DNA of 64,000 nt from Sialis fuliginosa. Lineage: Eukaryota > Arthropoda > Insecta > Megaloptera > Sialidae. The DNA lies in assembly GCA_961205875.1 (NCBI GenBank), contig OY540809.1:12288267-12352266 (forward strand), written 5' to 3'. Of this stretch, positions 24,813 to 36,862 are shown piece by piece (position 1 is the stretch's first letter; every line of letters starts with the position of its first letter). Made by a program: the position numbers and the translations under genes. Below the pieces are notes generated by a model. That model did no database searches, was not told the DNA's origin, and worked only from the letters and a program-made list of their open reading frames with translations.

Positions 24813-26572
24813 GAAGAAGATTATTTCGCTTGAATTCCACCTTTATGATATAATCAGGGTGTTAAAAAACTTTAACACCCTTTCTCTCTCCTTTAGAAAT
24901 TGAGTTTCTTAAAGGATTCTTATTAACAAAAGAATAGAACGTAAATTATAAAAAATAACATTCTCAATAACTTTGCTTTGGGACAAATAATATTTAGAGC
25001 AGAAGAAGAAGGAGGGGTATCGATAGAGACGTATAGTTAAGGTTCCTTGCGCCCCCAGCAAAGACCTGTTAGCGCCCATTGTTTCATTTTATTTTACTAA
25101 GGACCTTTTTTTGTTCATCTTACATAGAGATCAGCTCCTATTATATGGTCTCCCCTCTCACACGGCTTTGCACCACGGTACTGATTAAAAACTATATAAA
25201 AAACTTTAATCATGTCCGAAATATCAGGTAACAAGATAGGGAAATACGAATTTTCTGATTTAATATACATATTATTTATATTATTTGCAAGTGAAAAATA
25301 GCATAGCTTGGCCATAAAATGCACACTCCTTAGACTTTTGAAACTAAGTTCATTTTAAAACAATAAATAAATGACATAACCTCACTTTCAAGTAGTATAT
25401 GTTCTTAATACAATTTGTCACAAAAGAATAAATAAATACAGAACCTAAAAAACAGATTCTACAAATAATAAATAATACATTTTAATTTATCATAATACGT
25501 TAATTATAATTATAAATTATAATTTTTCGGAATTAACATTAAATTTCAAAACGAACCACTATATTTTGCCAAAAAATTTGCCAATTCAAACGGCTTGATG
25601 TTAATTTATTACGTATTGCGAGCTATAGTTTGTTGCCGTGGTGTAAAAATGGCTCTAAAACGACAAATTGAACTTTGTTTATATTTTTATGACAGAAAAT
25701 TAAAACCAATCGATATTAAATTAAGTAGATATGGAGACTGTAATGTTCTCATTCAGAAAATGTAAACTTTTAGGGGAGTTACTGAAGAAATTTAATATAT
25801 AATGCTCATTTTATCAAATTTAATATGGAAAAAATAATAGGACGTGAGTAATACACACTTCAAAGCTTGCTTTGGGTGTGCAATAACTTTAGTATAATTC
25901 AGTAAATCATCAAATAATATTTTGTTTCTGTTTTTCTCAATTTGGTTATATTTTATACGAGAAAATATCTAGGTCTAAAAAATAATTTTTAACAGCTTAC
26001 TTACTTTATTACCTGTCGAAAGCACTTAATTGTAATTTACAACATTATTACAGGTAAAGAATCAATCAGATGTCATGTTCACATCTGATAAGGGACCATT
26101 TTATGAATAAATCTATTCATAAAATCCTTTTTGGGGTTGAATTATTTACCGAACCAGATCACATTATAAAGCTAACCGACAGGTATAACAGAATTCCTTT
26201 TTTTGATAATCTGTGTTCACAAATTCACAATAAATTACTAAACCTAAAAGATTAATAAAATTAAACAAAAAAATATCAACAGTGACAATTTATTTTTAAT
26301 CATGTTTTATTTACATAAATAAATACAACCAATCTTTATAGTAAACAAAAAAAATTACACAAAAAATCAACATACGTACATTATTGTCATTTTATGTCTT
26401 ACTTACATATTTATAATGTTATTAACAATTATACAAATCTTATAATTAATTAAAAGAAATATAAAATTAATGGCCACTATTGTATATATTGCCATTCAAA
26501 TATTTTAAAATGTGGGAAAGATAAATTTGAACTTTGATATTGAGTTACACAAATTGTTAAAACATAAAAACA
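24813..26572. other. Gene-free stretch
   Basis: Contains a short perfect hairpin AGGGTGTTAAA / TTTAACACCCT at about 24856-24883 and otherwise AT-rich sequence. A 61-codon ORF at 26070-26255 has no recognisable feature and is not called. Confidence 0.35.
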
Positions 26573-26580
26573 ACCCTCAT

Positions 26581-26719
26581 AAGTGGTGTAACCAAAAAAA
26601 ATGGTTTGGGGGGTCGGAATTATTTTATATAAATTAAAAAAATACCAACTGGTCCCTCACTACATACACCATTGCGAGGGGGCCAGACTCCCCTGGTCCC
26701 CCCGCTGGTTACGCCACTG
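26581..26719. mobile_element. hAT-type MITE, 139 bp
   Basis: Ends AAGTGGTGTAACC and GGTTACGCCACTG. Flanks ACCCTCAT (26573-26580) and ACCCTCAC (26720-26727) match at 7 of 8. The interior has G/C runs. Same family as 2861-2978. Confidence 0.72.
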
Positions 26720-26727
26720 ACCCTCAC

Positions 26728-27600
26728 AATTAAAAATATTATACTAAATAAATTTTTAGTACCTACTCGTTATTTAAAAAAATTATTATCTATAAAAATG
26801 CATACCTACATTAAAATATAAATTGCTTATAAATGAAACTCTTAATAAAATATATTTCCTACGGTCCTGATACAAAATGAGAATATATTTCTATCTATAA
26901 GAATATAAAAATATAATTTATTGTTTTAGATATTATTTTTTTTAATCGATAAAAAATACCTAAGAAAATGAAAAAAGTTAATTTTATTTATCCGAAGGAG
27001 TAGAATAGCCCCTTAAAGTCATCGATGGAAGTTGTTATAAAAAATTAATGTGTTCGCAATATGATTAAGTTTAGGAAACAGTGATTTAAAATATCGCAAT
27101 ATAATAAACGGGATAAAATTTTCCCGATCGTCGTGGGATAATTTAATCTAGGATATATTTCAAATCAAACACTTTAAAAAAATCCTGTTTTAAAAATAGG
27201 AAATGTAAATGTTTCTTATCGTATATAATACAATAAAATATCTTTCCCACAATAATTATAATTAATAAAATGTATTGTCATCATAATTATGATCATTAAT
27301 GTATAAATAATTACATACATATTGTCTTATTGTTTATCCTTTCATGACTATATTAATAAATAATTTAAGTAAATCAACAATATTTGAAATTAAGGACTGC
27401 CCTTAATACAAATAAGTGTAAAATATAATTTTTTTTTAAAGTCCCTGTATTATAAAAATATAACTTATTTTCATTATTTTACTAACATAATCAAGAAAGG
27501 ACATTTTAAGGTAGTATTTTATTTAAATAATAGACCACTATATACTTTTATCAATAAAACATTATTCTGAATAAAATTATTAAAAACAAATTTTGAGGCA
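26728..27600. other. Gene-free AT-rich stretch
   Basis: Nothing beyond A/T-rich sequence was recognised. Confidence 0.35.
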
Positions 27601-27745
27601 TCCGCGGTGATCTGGCTTCTGGGTGTAAGACGCGTCAATTTGGTCGTGTTATCGGCCAACGTTTCGTCACACATTGCACTAAGCATCTTTAGGGTCGATA
27701 ATACGATCAAATTGACGCGGTTTACACCAACAAGATCCAAAATTA
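27601..27745. mobile_element. MITE family P, copy 2
   Basis: The left arm 27609-27657 (CTTCTGGGTGTAAGACGCG, TTTGGTCGTGTTATCGGCC) mirrors 27692-27740. The roughly 34-bp loop carries CGTTTCGTCACACATTGCAC. Compared with copy 1 the outer arm TGAGGCATCCGCGGTGATC is kept. Confidence 0.75.
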
Positions 27746-29252
27746 TTAAATGTTTGAAACAATGTCGAAGTTTCAATTTTCTGGTTCTGCGTAATTGGAC
27801 ACTTTTAATCGGTTTTAAGTTTTTTATATTTTTAATTCATAATATTAAAATTTAAAAAATTTAAAATTCTAAATTGTACTTTACCAAGTTATTTTTATTT
27901 TTTTTAAATGATTAGTTTTTTGAAACGGCGTTATTAGTGCCTCAACAGCAAAAATTTCAGAAAAAATATCATTTATTATTATTATTCATTATGAAAATAT
28001 TAATATTTCAAAAATGATTAACCTTAATAATGTTAAAGCTATTATTCAAAATTAAATACTACCTAGATATTCGATAACCATTTTCAGGCATATAGTTGTT
28101 ATAAAATTGCATATTATTTAAATTATGAAACCGCCCATCTTTTTAAATAAATCTTCATATAATTTCGTTTTAAGTTTTCGCATGACTAGAAAAACAAATA
28201 TAAAAATTTCTACATTGCAAATTGTAAATATTAAAAAAGTATATATAAATAAATTAATAAATATGACTTTTTTACTATATGTTAAAATAAACATTTCTTA
28301 ATTAATATAATATCTTCATAATAACAGTCTACCTTCTATAAATAATTACATTTTCAAAATATTTATAATAATTTTGACATATTATTATTTACCGTTGTAA
28401 AAAATATCTTTAAGATTCCAAATTAACTACCTGATATAATTTATTTTCTATCTAAAAGGGCGGAAAAAACCTGTACCTTACAACCTTTCTCAAAACAAAA
28501 TAAAAAAGTGATTATGTATTACATTCATATCTTTTATCTTACCTGGAAAAATATTTCAGTGTAATTATTGATTAAATTAGGAATGTGTTCTAAAAAACCC
28601 TATAAATATTAAATAATTAATATTCAATACATTTTCTATCTATATTCTATATATACCATTTTTACTAACAAGAGAACAGAAGTTTCACCAAAAAAATAGA
28701 TACTAAAATAAGGCTATTTCAAACAGACGAAAATGAATTGTGATTTATTTTTAAAAATTTTGAAGAAAATACTACGTGATCAAAAAAATTCAGAAAATAT
28801 TTATAGGGTTAAAGTGGACGCGCGCAAACGTTACTATTTTAACACTTTATGAAAACATTCATTTTTTTATAAACCCCCCAGTTTATGGCGTTCGAAATGC
28901 CATAGATCACAATGCTCACCCGTATTTTTTTGTAATTTTCAAAATAAATTGGACCTAATGGTATTTTATGAATTATGAATTTTCGATTTTTTATTTTGAA
29001 AAATTTCCGACAAAAAAACTTTAATTTGTTTAAGATATAAATGAAAACTTTGTATTTTTACTTAACGCCTTTTTACATAAATAAACCATTTATGGGATAC
29101 CTAAAAATAAAGTTTTGCGCGTTCACTAAACGAAAAAAAAATCATATTAAAATTTCGAATATTTTTTACATTAATATTGATATAATTTTCCAAGTCTAGT
29201 TAAATGTTTCAAATTAAATCTTGTTTATAACAGAACATGTTCATTTTAATGT
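27746..29252. other. Downstream of the proctolin gene, no further gene seen
   Basis: AT-rich. It presumably holds the proctolin 3'UTR at its right edge. GC-richer patches (GTGGACGCGCGCAAACG at 28813; CCCCAGTTTATGGCGTTCG at 28876) look like decayed transposon sequence. No second copy was identified. Confidence 0.35.
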
Positions 29253-31400
29253 TTAATCGGTATCGGGGACTTCAAGTCTGCGGATATCACGTTTAAAGTA
29301 ACGTGGAGGATGTCTCTCGGTGGAGACCCCCAGGTCTCTGTACACCTGTGGAGGAGGCCCTCCCGACACGGCACCACCGCAGTCTGACCCACCTCGCTGT
29401 GTTTCATTTTCCAACAACTGCAAACAAAATCAGAAATATATTAAAACTTATAATACCAATTCATATTTATAGGGATATTAGTTGTTACCCGCGACTTCGC
29501 TCGTGTAATTTAGGTTAGGTAATACAGATTTCTGTTATGATAGTCGATAAAAACAAGTTTTTAATTTTGTATTTGCACGCTAGATGTCTACGCCAAAAAA
29601 AGTATAACCTATCGCGTGTGCAAATGTCACACCCATTTTGTTATCTAATAAATTTTTCGGAATATAAAGTAACCTATGTACTTCCTCAGGATGCAAACTA
29701 TCTCCTTACCAAATTTCATCAAAATCGGTTCAGCTGTTTCAGTGGCGTAGGAACGGGGGGGGGGGGGGGGGTTTTGGGGTCGAACCCCCCCCCGAAATTT
29801 TAAAATATATGAAATTAGTATAACAATTTGGAATTTTTGTGATAATAACCCGCCCCGAAATTTTTAATGCTGTTAAAATATGCGAAATAAATATAAAAAT
29901 GTTTTTTTTTTGATCATATAATAATTATAATTTTCAATCGTGAGACCTTTTTTTTTTTTTTTTAGTCAATAAAAGTCATAATTAACAAAAAAATTTGCTT
30001 TTTCCGTCAAAAAAATTTCGCATATTTTTTGGAATATCAAAACCCCCCCCGAAATTTTTTCTTACTACGCCACTGAGCTGTTTAGCTATGAAAACGTAAC
30101 AAACAGATAGACAATTTTGCATTTATAATATTAATATAATATATAATATATATATATAATATATAATAATATATAATATATAATATAATAAAAGTATGGA
30201 TCAGTCACCAGTGGCACACCCAGAAAAAAATGGGGAGGTAACCCATACATCGACCAATATTTGATTAAATCATTCAGGATTTATTTATTTTTAATGTAAT
30301 TTTTCCACAAAAATAACACTGTTATGTTGGTTTGAAAAAGTTTCATTGCAAATTAAATATAATCTGAAACCATTCGAAGTAATAAATAATAATGGGGATA
30401 AAAGATATTACTTCCGTTTCTTAAATTTATGTTAATATTACATTTATATGTACTTTTTTATAGTAAAATAGTTCATATTTTACTATATATAGTCATAAAA
30501 TAATTCATTTCAATTTCAAATGACATTTATATTGTTCGAAATCACATTAGATTTTATATCTAGGTACTTTACTTTTTCATTTATTATATATTTTATTATA
30601 TAATAATTTATTAACTATTTCATTTTACAATTTCTTTAAACATATTGTTTTTTTTTTACGAGCTTAGTGCTAATCATTAGTACTAAGCAGTTCTACTAGC
30701 CATTAGTAAATAGGATCTACTTCTATTCTTGCATTAGTTCCTAACGCTTAGTACTAATACTTCGGGTTTACATGTCCCAAAATTGGTGCGAGTGCTTAGT
30801 ACTAATAATTAGCACTAAGCTCGTGTAAACAAGGCTTATATTATGTAGGTACCTAAATATATAAAAAAAAAAAAACAATGATAGTTGTGATGTTGGTCTA
30901 ATAAATCCAAAAATGTATTTTGAATTATTAGATCAGGTACGTATTAAAAAATTATGCAATTGATATATTTTTTTGATAAAATGTATAAAAATCAAAATCG
31001 TGTTTTTAAGCAATTTAGGTATTATTGAATATAATATGGGACTTGAAAAAAATTACTGTGGGCAGACATGTGTTTAATCTATGCATCATTAACAAGTAAT
31101 TAATTTGTAAGCAAATCTTACAACTCACTTTACACCCACTTCTAATTGTCGTATCGATTTGAAACTTTGCAAACTGCAATTCTGGTACGTTTTTTAGTTT
31201 TTTAAACTAGATTTTTTTTATACATTAATATGAAATGTACTTACATCTCTAAGCAACTCTCGCAATTTGTCTAACCGGTCTTCCTGCGACCTAGTAGGTA
31301 AATACCGCGCTTCAGAAATTACTCCACACACCACGACTACAAACAAACAAAAACACGTGAACCTCATTGTCGCGGAACTTCCTTGACCAATGACACCCAT
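29253..31400 (-). CDS. Proctolin neuropeptide precursor, 2 coding exons
   Basis: Coding exons are 31400-31245 and 29417-29253, joined in phase 0 (GAT|GTAAGT and TTTGCAG|TTG). From the ATG at 31367 the product is 95 aa; an in-frame ATG at 31400 with a better context would add 11 residues. A hydrophobic signal peptide (CFCLFVVVVCGVISEA) is followed at once by RYLPT, the proctolin pentapeptide (codons at 31307-31293), and then Arg, a monobasic cleavage site. Peptide directly after the signal peptide is the known layout of insect proctolin precursors. The rest is an acidic/basic amphipathic stretch (QEDRLDKLRELLRDLLENE), then a Gly/Pro-rich part with KR and RR sites and a VPDTD end. Proctolin is a myotropic co-transmitter acting through a GPCR. 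The intron holds a MITE and a family A copy carrying a hAT insertion. A TATA box lies upstream at 31531-31537. Confidence 0.93.
29483..30148 (+). repeat. Interspersed repeat family A, copy 3, split by a hAT insertion
   Basis: The two halves 29483-29739 and 30084-30148 rejoin into a continuous family A copy when the insert is removed (GTTCAGCTGTTT | AGCTATGAAAACGTAAC). The tail runs into an AT dinucleotide-rich microsatellite (30129-30200), consistent with a retroelement tail. It lies in the proctolin intron. Confidence 0.8.
29740..30075. mobile_element. hAT-type MITE, 336 bp, perfect 8-bp target duplication
   Basis: TIRs are CAGTGGCGTAGGAACG and CTTACTACGCCACTG. The flanks both read AGCTGTTT (29732-29739 and 30076-30083). 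Poly-G/poly-C blocks lie near both ends (29757-29772 and 30044-30051). The insert sits inside a family A repeat, so it is the younger of the two. Confidence 0.9.
30129..30200. repeat. AT microsatellite at a repeat tail
   Basis: Irregular (TAATATA)n/(AT)n tract directly after the family A tail. Confidence 0.7.
30658..30825. mobile_element. MITE, about 168 bp, with CTTAGTACTAAT motifs
   Basis: The left arm ACGAGCTTAGTGCTAATCAT and right arm ATTAGCACTAAGCTCGT are near-perfect inverted repeats. CTTAGTACTAAT-type motifs recur at least four times inside. It lies in the proctolin intron, about 420 bp downstream of coding exon 1. Confidence 0.8.
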
Positions 31401-31503
31401 CGTCAACAATCAGCCAAAAACAATCAACAATTGAAAATAAAGCGCGAAAATCAAATATTTCAACAATGACCGTATTGTACCGTTAGCAGAAACTTGCACG
31501 TTT

Positions 31504-31537
31504 TGACGCATCATCCACAACAACGATGACTTTTATA
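31504..31537 (-). promoter_or_regulatory. Proctolin core promoter (TATA and initiator-like)
   Basis: On the minus strand TATAAAA (31537-31531) is followed at the expected distance by GCGTCAAAAC with an initiator-like TCA (A at 31504). This would give a 5'UTR of about 105-140 nt. Two short upstream ATGs occur near the start (GGATGATGCG). Confidence 0.55.
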
Positions 31538-31842
31538 CCGTTGTCGGTGTGTTTTGGTCTTTGTCTGACTGCGGAATACACTACCCCACACTTACACCCA
31601 CTCATACAACCCCGACGATCTGTCCAATCTGAATATAGCTATATACATATATATATTAATGAAATACGAAACCTGGACATTAAAATGCTTTTAACATTAA
31701 TTTGTATGCCTTCTGAAGTGTTTGATGTATTGATAATAATTAGAGTATGCTCCAATACACGCGATACAAATTATTTTTGTATTTTTCCAGTGGCGGAACT
31801 ACCATATAGGCAGATAAGGCAGTAATTTAAAAAAAATTGTGT

Positions 31843-32225
31843 ACACCTCACCCACATAAGCTCACGGTTGAAGTGAAACTTTTTTTGTTTTCATTACTTT
31901 TCATTATAACAATGCAAATTAAATAAATAAAGCTAAACGTATTAAATTAATCTTCAAACGTATTATTTTGAAACATAAACCGTATACGTAGCTTGACACA
32001 TTGACACCGACTTAGGTATACATCTAATCATCGCTCTCTCTCACGCATAACCGATGTAAACTGACTTGTACGCATGCACTGTTCATCCATCTTTCTCTTA
32101 TATATATTCTCATCGCTCTCTCACACAAAGGTATGCACACTATCCTTTGCGTTTCATTTTGAAAATCTGTCATATCTTAAAACGTGTCGAGGTCATTTAA
32201 TTCACTAGCTCGCTAATGAAGTTTT
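31843..32225 (+). mobile_element. TIR element family C, copy 1
   Basis: Starts at GTTGAAGTGAAACTT and ends at CACTAGCTCGCTAATGAAG. Shared blocks with 34378-34645 and 45388-45688: AATAAAGCTAAACGTATTAAA, CAAACGTATTATTTTGA, ATAAACCGTATAC, GACTTGTACGCATGC, AAAACGTGTCGAGGTCAT. A CAGTGGCGGAACTAC hAT-like end lies just outside at 31790. No coding capacity. Confidence 0.65.
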
Positions 32226-32307
32226 ATTTCAGTATCTATTAATCAAGTAATGTACATTTTGAAATATACTATATGTATATATAGAATATAGACTGTTTTA
32301 AAGTCTT

Positions 32308-32489
32308 GGCAAATAATACAGCGTCGAAGCGTCGCAGGTCAACCTTGAGAATTCAAACCGTTTTTAATGAATAAGTCTGACACTAGAGAGGCGTCAATAC
32401 GCGACGTTGACTAAAGTTCATTCCATTCATTTATACTGTTTGAATGATCAAGATCGGCGCGACGACGCTTGAACGCTGTGTTATTTGCC
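32308..32489. mobile_element. MITE, 182 bp, TIR GGCAAATAATACAGCGT
   Basis: The left arm GGCAAATAATACAGCGTCGA (32308) mirrors the right arm GAACGCTGTGTTATTTGCC (ending 32489) with 2-3 mismatches. No ORF. Confidence 0.75.
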
Positions 32490-33609
32490 CGGATACAAAA
32501 AACGAAGTCAAAAATAATTTAAAATATATATGTACATACATATATGTATAAAATATTCTCAACAACATGAGCGCCCGCATATTTTAATTTGAAAAACCAA
32601 TGGTATCATCAAATTTATTAATTCTCCAATACTGATAGCATTTTTATTGGTTTGTTATTCTGGAAAAATACCATACATTGAATAATATTTATTGAAATTG
32701 TATTAATAAAAATACGATTTATTTCTTAAACCAATTAATTATTTTCTATGTTTTTTGCTTACTATTCCATGTACTACATTACAATTTTTGTTATTTCCCG
32801 TATAATTTTAAAATTAGTCGCATTTTATTGATTATCAGACTCAATTTTTGTATTCCCCGCTCCCAACGCTAATAAAAACATAGCTCGCTATTTGTTTAAT
32901 CTACAAAATATCAAAATATTAGTTAAAATTTACAAGCATTGATTTTTGAAAGCGTCGAAATAAATTTTAAATAACCATTAATAAATTAAACTAGAGAAGG
33001 AAACAATTTATTATATTTCAATGAAAATAACAAAATCACTTATTTAAATGTCCTTATTAATTGTTTTTATAAATTTATACGTAGTTGCTATATTTCTTCT
33101 ACATCTTTTATAAAATACAATAAATATTATCATAGACTTTTTAGGCATTTAAAAATGAACTTATAAATCAAACTAACGGACTTTATTCCAAAACTGGAGC
33201 ATAATTTAATATAACTCATTTATATAGGTCTAGGTCATAGTGCAAGATTTATAACATTGAGTTTCGCTTTGGTAATTGTGAGATCGTCTGAAAACACTGT
33301 TGCTTTTTACTTCCTCTCTAATAACTTATGGATCTTATACGTATATATACGATCAAAGTTTTTAAGTGCCTATATCTAAACGGTGGAAATATAGACATTA
33401 ATTAAAATAATTTAACATCTCTTAAAATTTTAAAGTCAACTCCTTAACCGTATAAAGTAACAAAAGCCATTTGTAATATACACATAAGGTTAAACCTTAA
33501 GCCGCATTGCAGGTGCTGGGTAGTGGATACCTTCAAGGGTAAACGCTGAAGACTAGTGGATAGAGGTGATTATAATCTGGTTAGAATAACCTAACTAACA
33601 ATCCACAAT
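32490..33609. other. Gene-free AT-rich stretch
   Basis: No gene, RNA or complete repeat was recognised. Confidence 0.35.
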
Positions 33610-33990
33610 ACAATGGTTACGTTCACGACTGACCAAAAACAGTGAACAACGAACTTTGATTGGTTGATTTATGGAATTTCTGGTGGATTGTACCAGAAAT
33701 TTGAAGAATGTCATTTTTTAAGCGTGTAAGGAAGTGAGACAGAAGTAACCATAAAGAAATAGAAACTAGTGTTCTGACAGAAACGCTCAACATGAAGTGT
33801 ACATAAAAGTTCTTTGGTTAGCCTGATCACTAGTTTCTATCTCTTTCTAGTTACTTCTTTCTCACTTCCTTATACGCTTAAAAATTACATTCTTTAAATT
33901 TCTGGTACATTCCATCAGAAATTCCATGAATCAACCAATCAAAGCTCGTTGTTCACTGTTTTTGGTCAGTCGTGAACGTGACCAATGGCA
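33610..33990. repeat. About 380-bp foldback element
   Basis: The left arm 33610-33775 mirrors the right arm about 33830-33989: CGTTCACGACTGACCAAAAA / TTTTTGGTCAGTCGTGAACG, GGAATTTCTGG / CCAGAAATT-type blocks, GTGTAAGGAAGTGAG against CTCACTTCCTTATACGC. The loop is about 55 bp. Non-coding; class unknown. Confidence 0.8.
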
Positions 33991-34176
33991 TTGAAATATA
34001 CAGTGTATTCCAAGTTGGTTAAGACAAAGGAAATTTAACATGGGGACAATTAGAAGTGTTGTGGTAACCTTTGGTTAAATTTAACGATATGTCATTGGTG
34101 CATTTTGAAATGCCGCCTATTGGAGTACACTGTATACTATCGCACGTAAAAGTAACTGACCAGTTTGTAGCAAATA

Positions 34177-34398
34177 TTGCTTAACACAGCTTGCTTAGAC
34201 TGCTGCTATTTGTTTAATTTAATTTACAAGCTTAGCGAATTTAAACCTGGAGATGTACCTTCAGGCTTCAAATCACCCTTTGCACCTTATTTCGATGCAA
34301 ACAAGAGAGTAGAAAAATACCGTGACATTATATTTTATCATCAACCTTTGATGTTAAAAAAAGCTAAAAAGCGCGCGGCTGAAGTGAAACTTCAATAA
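34177..34398 (+). pseudogene. Unidentified protein-like ORF fragment
   Basis: The reading frame at about 34233-34380 has a balanced composition (KPGDVPSGFKSPF, FDANKRVEKYRDIIF, HQPLMLKKAKKRAAE) unlike the Lys/Ile/Phe-rich random ORFs nearby. I do not recognise the family. Its 3' end runs straight into a family C element (GAAGTGAAACTTC at 34381), which supplies the stop codon, so if it derives from a gene it is truncated. It could be a retrocopy or the last exon of an unseen gene. Confidence 0.3.
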
Positions 34399-34645
34399 AT
34401 AAAGCTAACCGTATTAAATTAATAATCAAACGTATTATTTTAACACATAAACCGTATACAAAACACGTAACTTGACACTGACTTAAAGTGACATGTACGC
34501 ATACATCCATCTTTTTCTTATACTTCTACTCATCACTCTCTCACGCATATGCATCCTCTCCTCCTAGCATTTCATCTTGAAAATATGTTGTATTTTAAAA
34601 CGTGTTGAGGTCATTCAAATTCACTAGCTCGCTAAAGAAGTTTCA
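34378..34645 (+). mobile_element. TIR element family C, copy 2
   Basis: From GAAGTGAAACTTC (34381) to CACTAGCTCGCTAAAGAAGTTTCACTTC (ends about 34650), internally shorter than copy 1. The two ends are inverted repeats of each other (GAAGTGAAACTTC / GAAGTTTCACTTC). Confidence 0.7.
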
Positions 34646-35176
34646 CTTCAAAAATATATATTTTACGAAATACATAGTAGGTAGTATAAATAAATACATC
34701 ATCTATCTTTCTTTCTCTGTCAGAAGAGCGTCAATTTCATATTAATATATATAATATATATATATTAATAATAATATGTGAAGATACATATAATCAATAA
34801 ATAATAAAATGATTCTTATTTTGATTTAAATAGTAGAAAAATTATTTCATTCTGAATTGATTTTATTTTTATTAACAAATAAAATTTAACTAGACTACAT
34901 TTTCAAGAACGTGCTAGAATTTAAATCCTAAGGATTTCTTTTGTTATTTTAAATTACACCACATTTACATTATTTCTGTGACTTGAATATATTAAACTAT
35001 ATAGACATCATAAGCAAACATATATACACATATGTGACTAGTATATATGTAGATATTTTAATGCGTATATACTAGACTGGTTTATATTTTTTATATATTT
35101 AAGTTCTCCTTCTCATCAACTTGAATAGGTTTATTGAAGAAAAAAAATTAATTTCCCATTGGGTAGGCCTACCTTG

Positions 35177-35470
35177 TCCATACTAATATTATAAACGCGA
35201 AAATGTCTCTGTCTGCCTGTTTGTTACCTTTTCACGGCTAAACTGCTGAACCGATCTTGATGAAGTTTGGCAGGGAGAAAGCTTGCTTCCTGAGGAAAGA
35301 CATAAGCTATTTTGTATCCCGAAAAATGGGTGTGTGTACTTTTAAGCTATACTTCTTTGATGTAATGACATCTAGCGTGCAAATGCGAAACTAAAAATCT
35401 GTTTTATCTTTTACCGACTATCATAACAGAAATCTGTATTACCGCGGACGAAGTCGCAGATAACACCTAG
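35177..35470 (-). repeat. Interspersed repeat family A, copy 4
   Basis: Reverse orientation: TCCATACTAATATTATAAACG at its tail, ACCTTTTCACGGCTAAACTG, CGGACGAAGTCGCAG at its head. Near full length. Confidence 0.75.
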
Positions 35471-36862
35471 TCAAAAAATTTTAGAAGTTGCGACAAGCTC
35501 TTATAGTGCAAAACTTCGTTTTGACGTATTGTACCTCATTAAATACATAACATATTTACATTATTATACATTTATTACCACTGCTCTAGAATCTAGAATC
35601 ATGAGCAAATTCATAATGATTTGACACCTCAAAGATATTTTTTGCTCTCGAACTAATTCTTTATAATACCTGACAAAATAAACCTATTAGAAATGTTTTT
35701 TTGATCAGTTCAACCGCTGGGAAATTTGATATTTGTTTGTAATACGCTTAATGTTTTAAGTGAAGTAAGAGTCATTGAGAAAATGTCAAACTGTTTTCAC
35801 TTCTTTTTTTTATCTTTTGATATACATATATATTATATATACACTTAAGATATTATAATATTATATACTTAATATTTTTCTTGTTGTAAATACACTATAT
35901 TTCTATTTTGTCAGTTTGGTGTAGTTATGTACGTATAGCAAGATTAGATATGAATCTCAAATACCCTAATATTCTTTCAATACACTCCTGGTTACAATAA
36001 GTATATAAAACTTTAAATAAAAATATGCAAAACATGTTCTTGAATGTATTCATTCAGTTCTTCTCATGTGAATATATACATAATACTGCTCCAGTATTAT
36101 CGAAAATTCCAATTTATCAGAATTATGCACATATACATATGTCTCTATTTTCTGTTAGTCATGCAAAACTACTCTGAATCTGCAGTTTGTAAGTAATAAA
36201 AAACATTTCTGTGATCAAACAGAAAATTAGGGAATTATTATTTATTAAATACTACACGGAGAGAAAAATCTTAGAAAAATTACTGTGCTCTGCACTATCA
36301 ACGATGTGCGAAAGTCGAATATGGTCAATTTTATACGGTAAAATAAGAAAAATTAAAATTCATAATATAAAAAGTAAAGGACACAATATTATTTTTTAAA
36401 ATACAGGCCAGCGAAATTTATAAAACAGCACAGTAAAAAGTTCCTATCTCGACAAATTTGTATTTTTTAATTGTTTTTCTTAAAAAAAATGCTATTTAAG
36501 TTGATGTAAATTATTAGGCGGTCTGATAAATTTTACAATACTGACTTATAAAATTCAATGATATTTCAAAGATATCTGGCAAAAGCAGAAAGAAAGAAAA
36601 AGACAGAAGATACCAATTATGTTGAAAACACAAAAACTAAAAATGTGATATCTCATTAACTGTTTATCGTGGAGATGTATGTATGGTTTTATTTTGTTTG
36701 TAAAACGATTCTCTAAAAATCATACGCATCATGTCTAGATCTCAGATTTATGGTTTTCGATATATCTTAATAGAAAGTTAGGATATAAAGCAAATTTTAC
36801 TATCAGCATAAACAAGGTAGTAAGGTTCGAGTACAGTCGGCTATTTTCGATTTCCGACGGCG
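35471..36862. other. Gene-free AT-rich stretch
   Basis: No supported gene. A 62-codon ORF at 36211-36399 has no recognisable feature. Confidence 0.35.

Noticed and set aside
26070..26255. 61-codon ORF
   Set aside because: No recognisable motif, no splice partner, no second copy.
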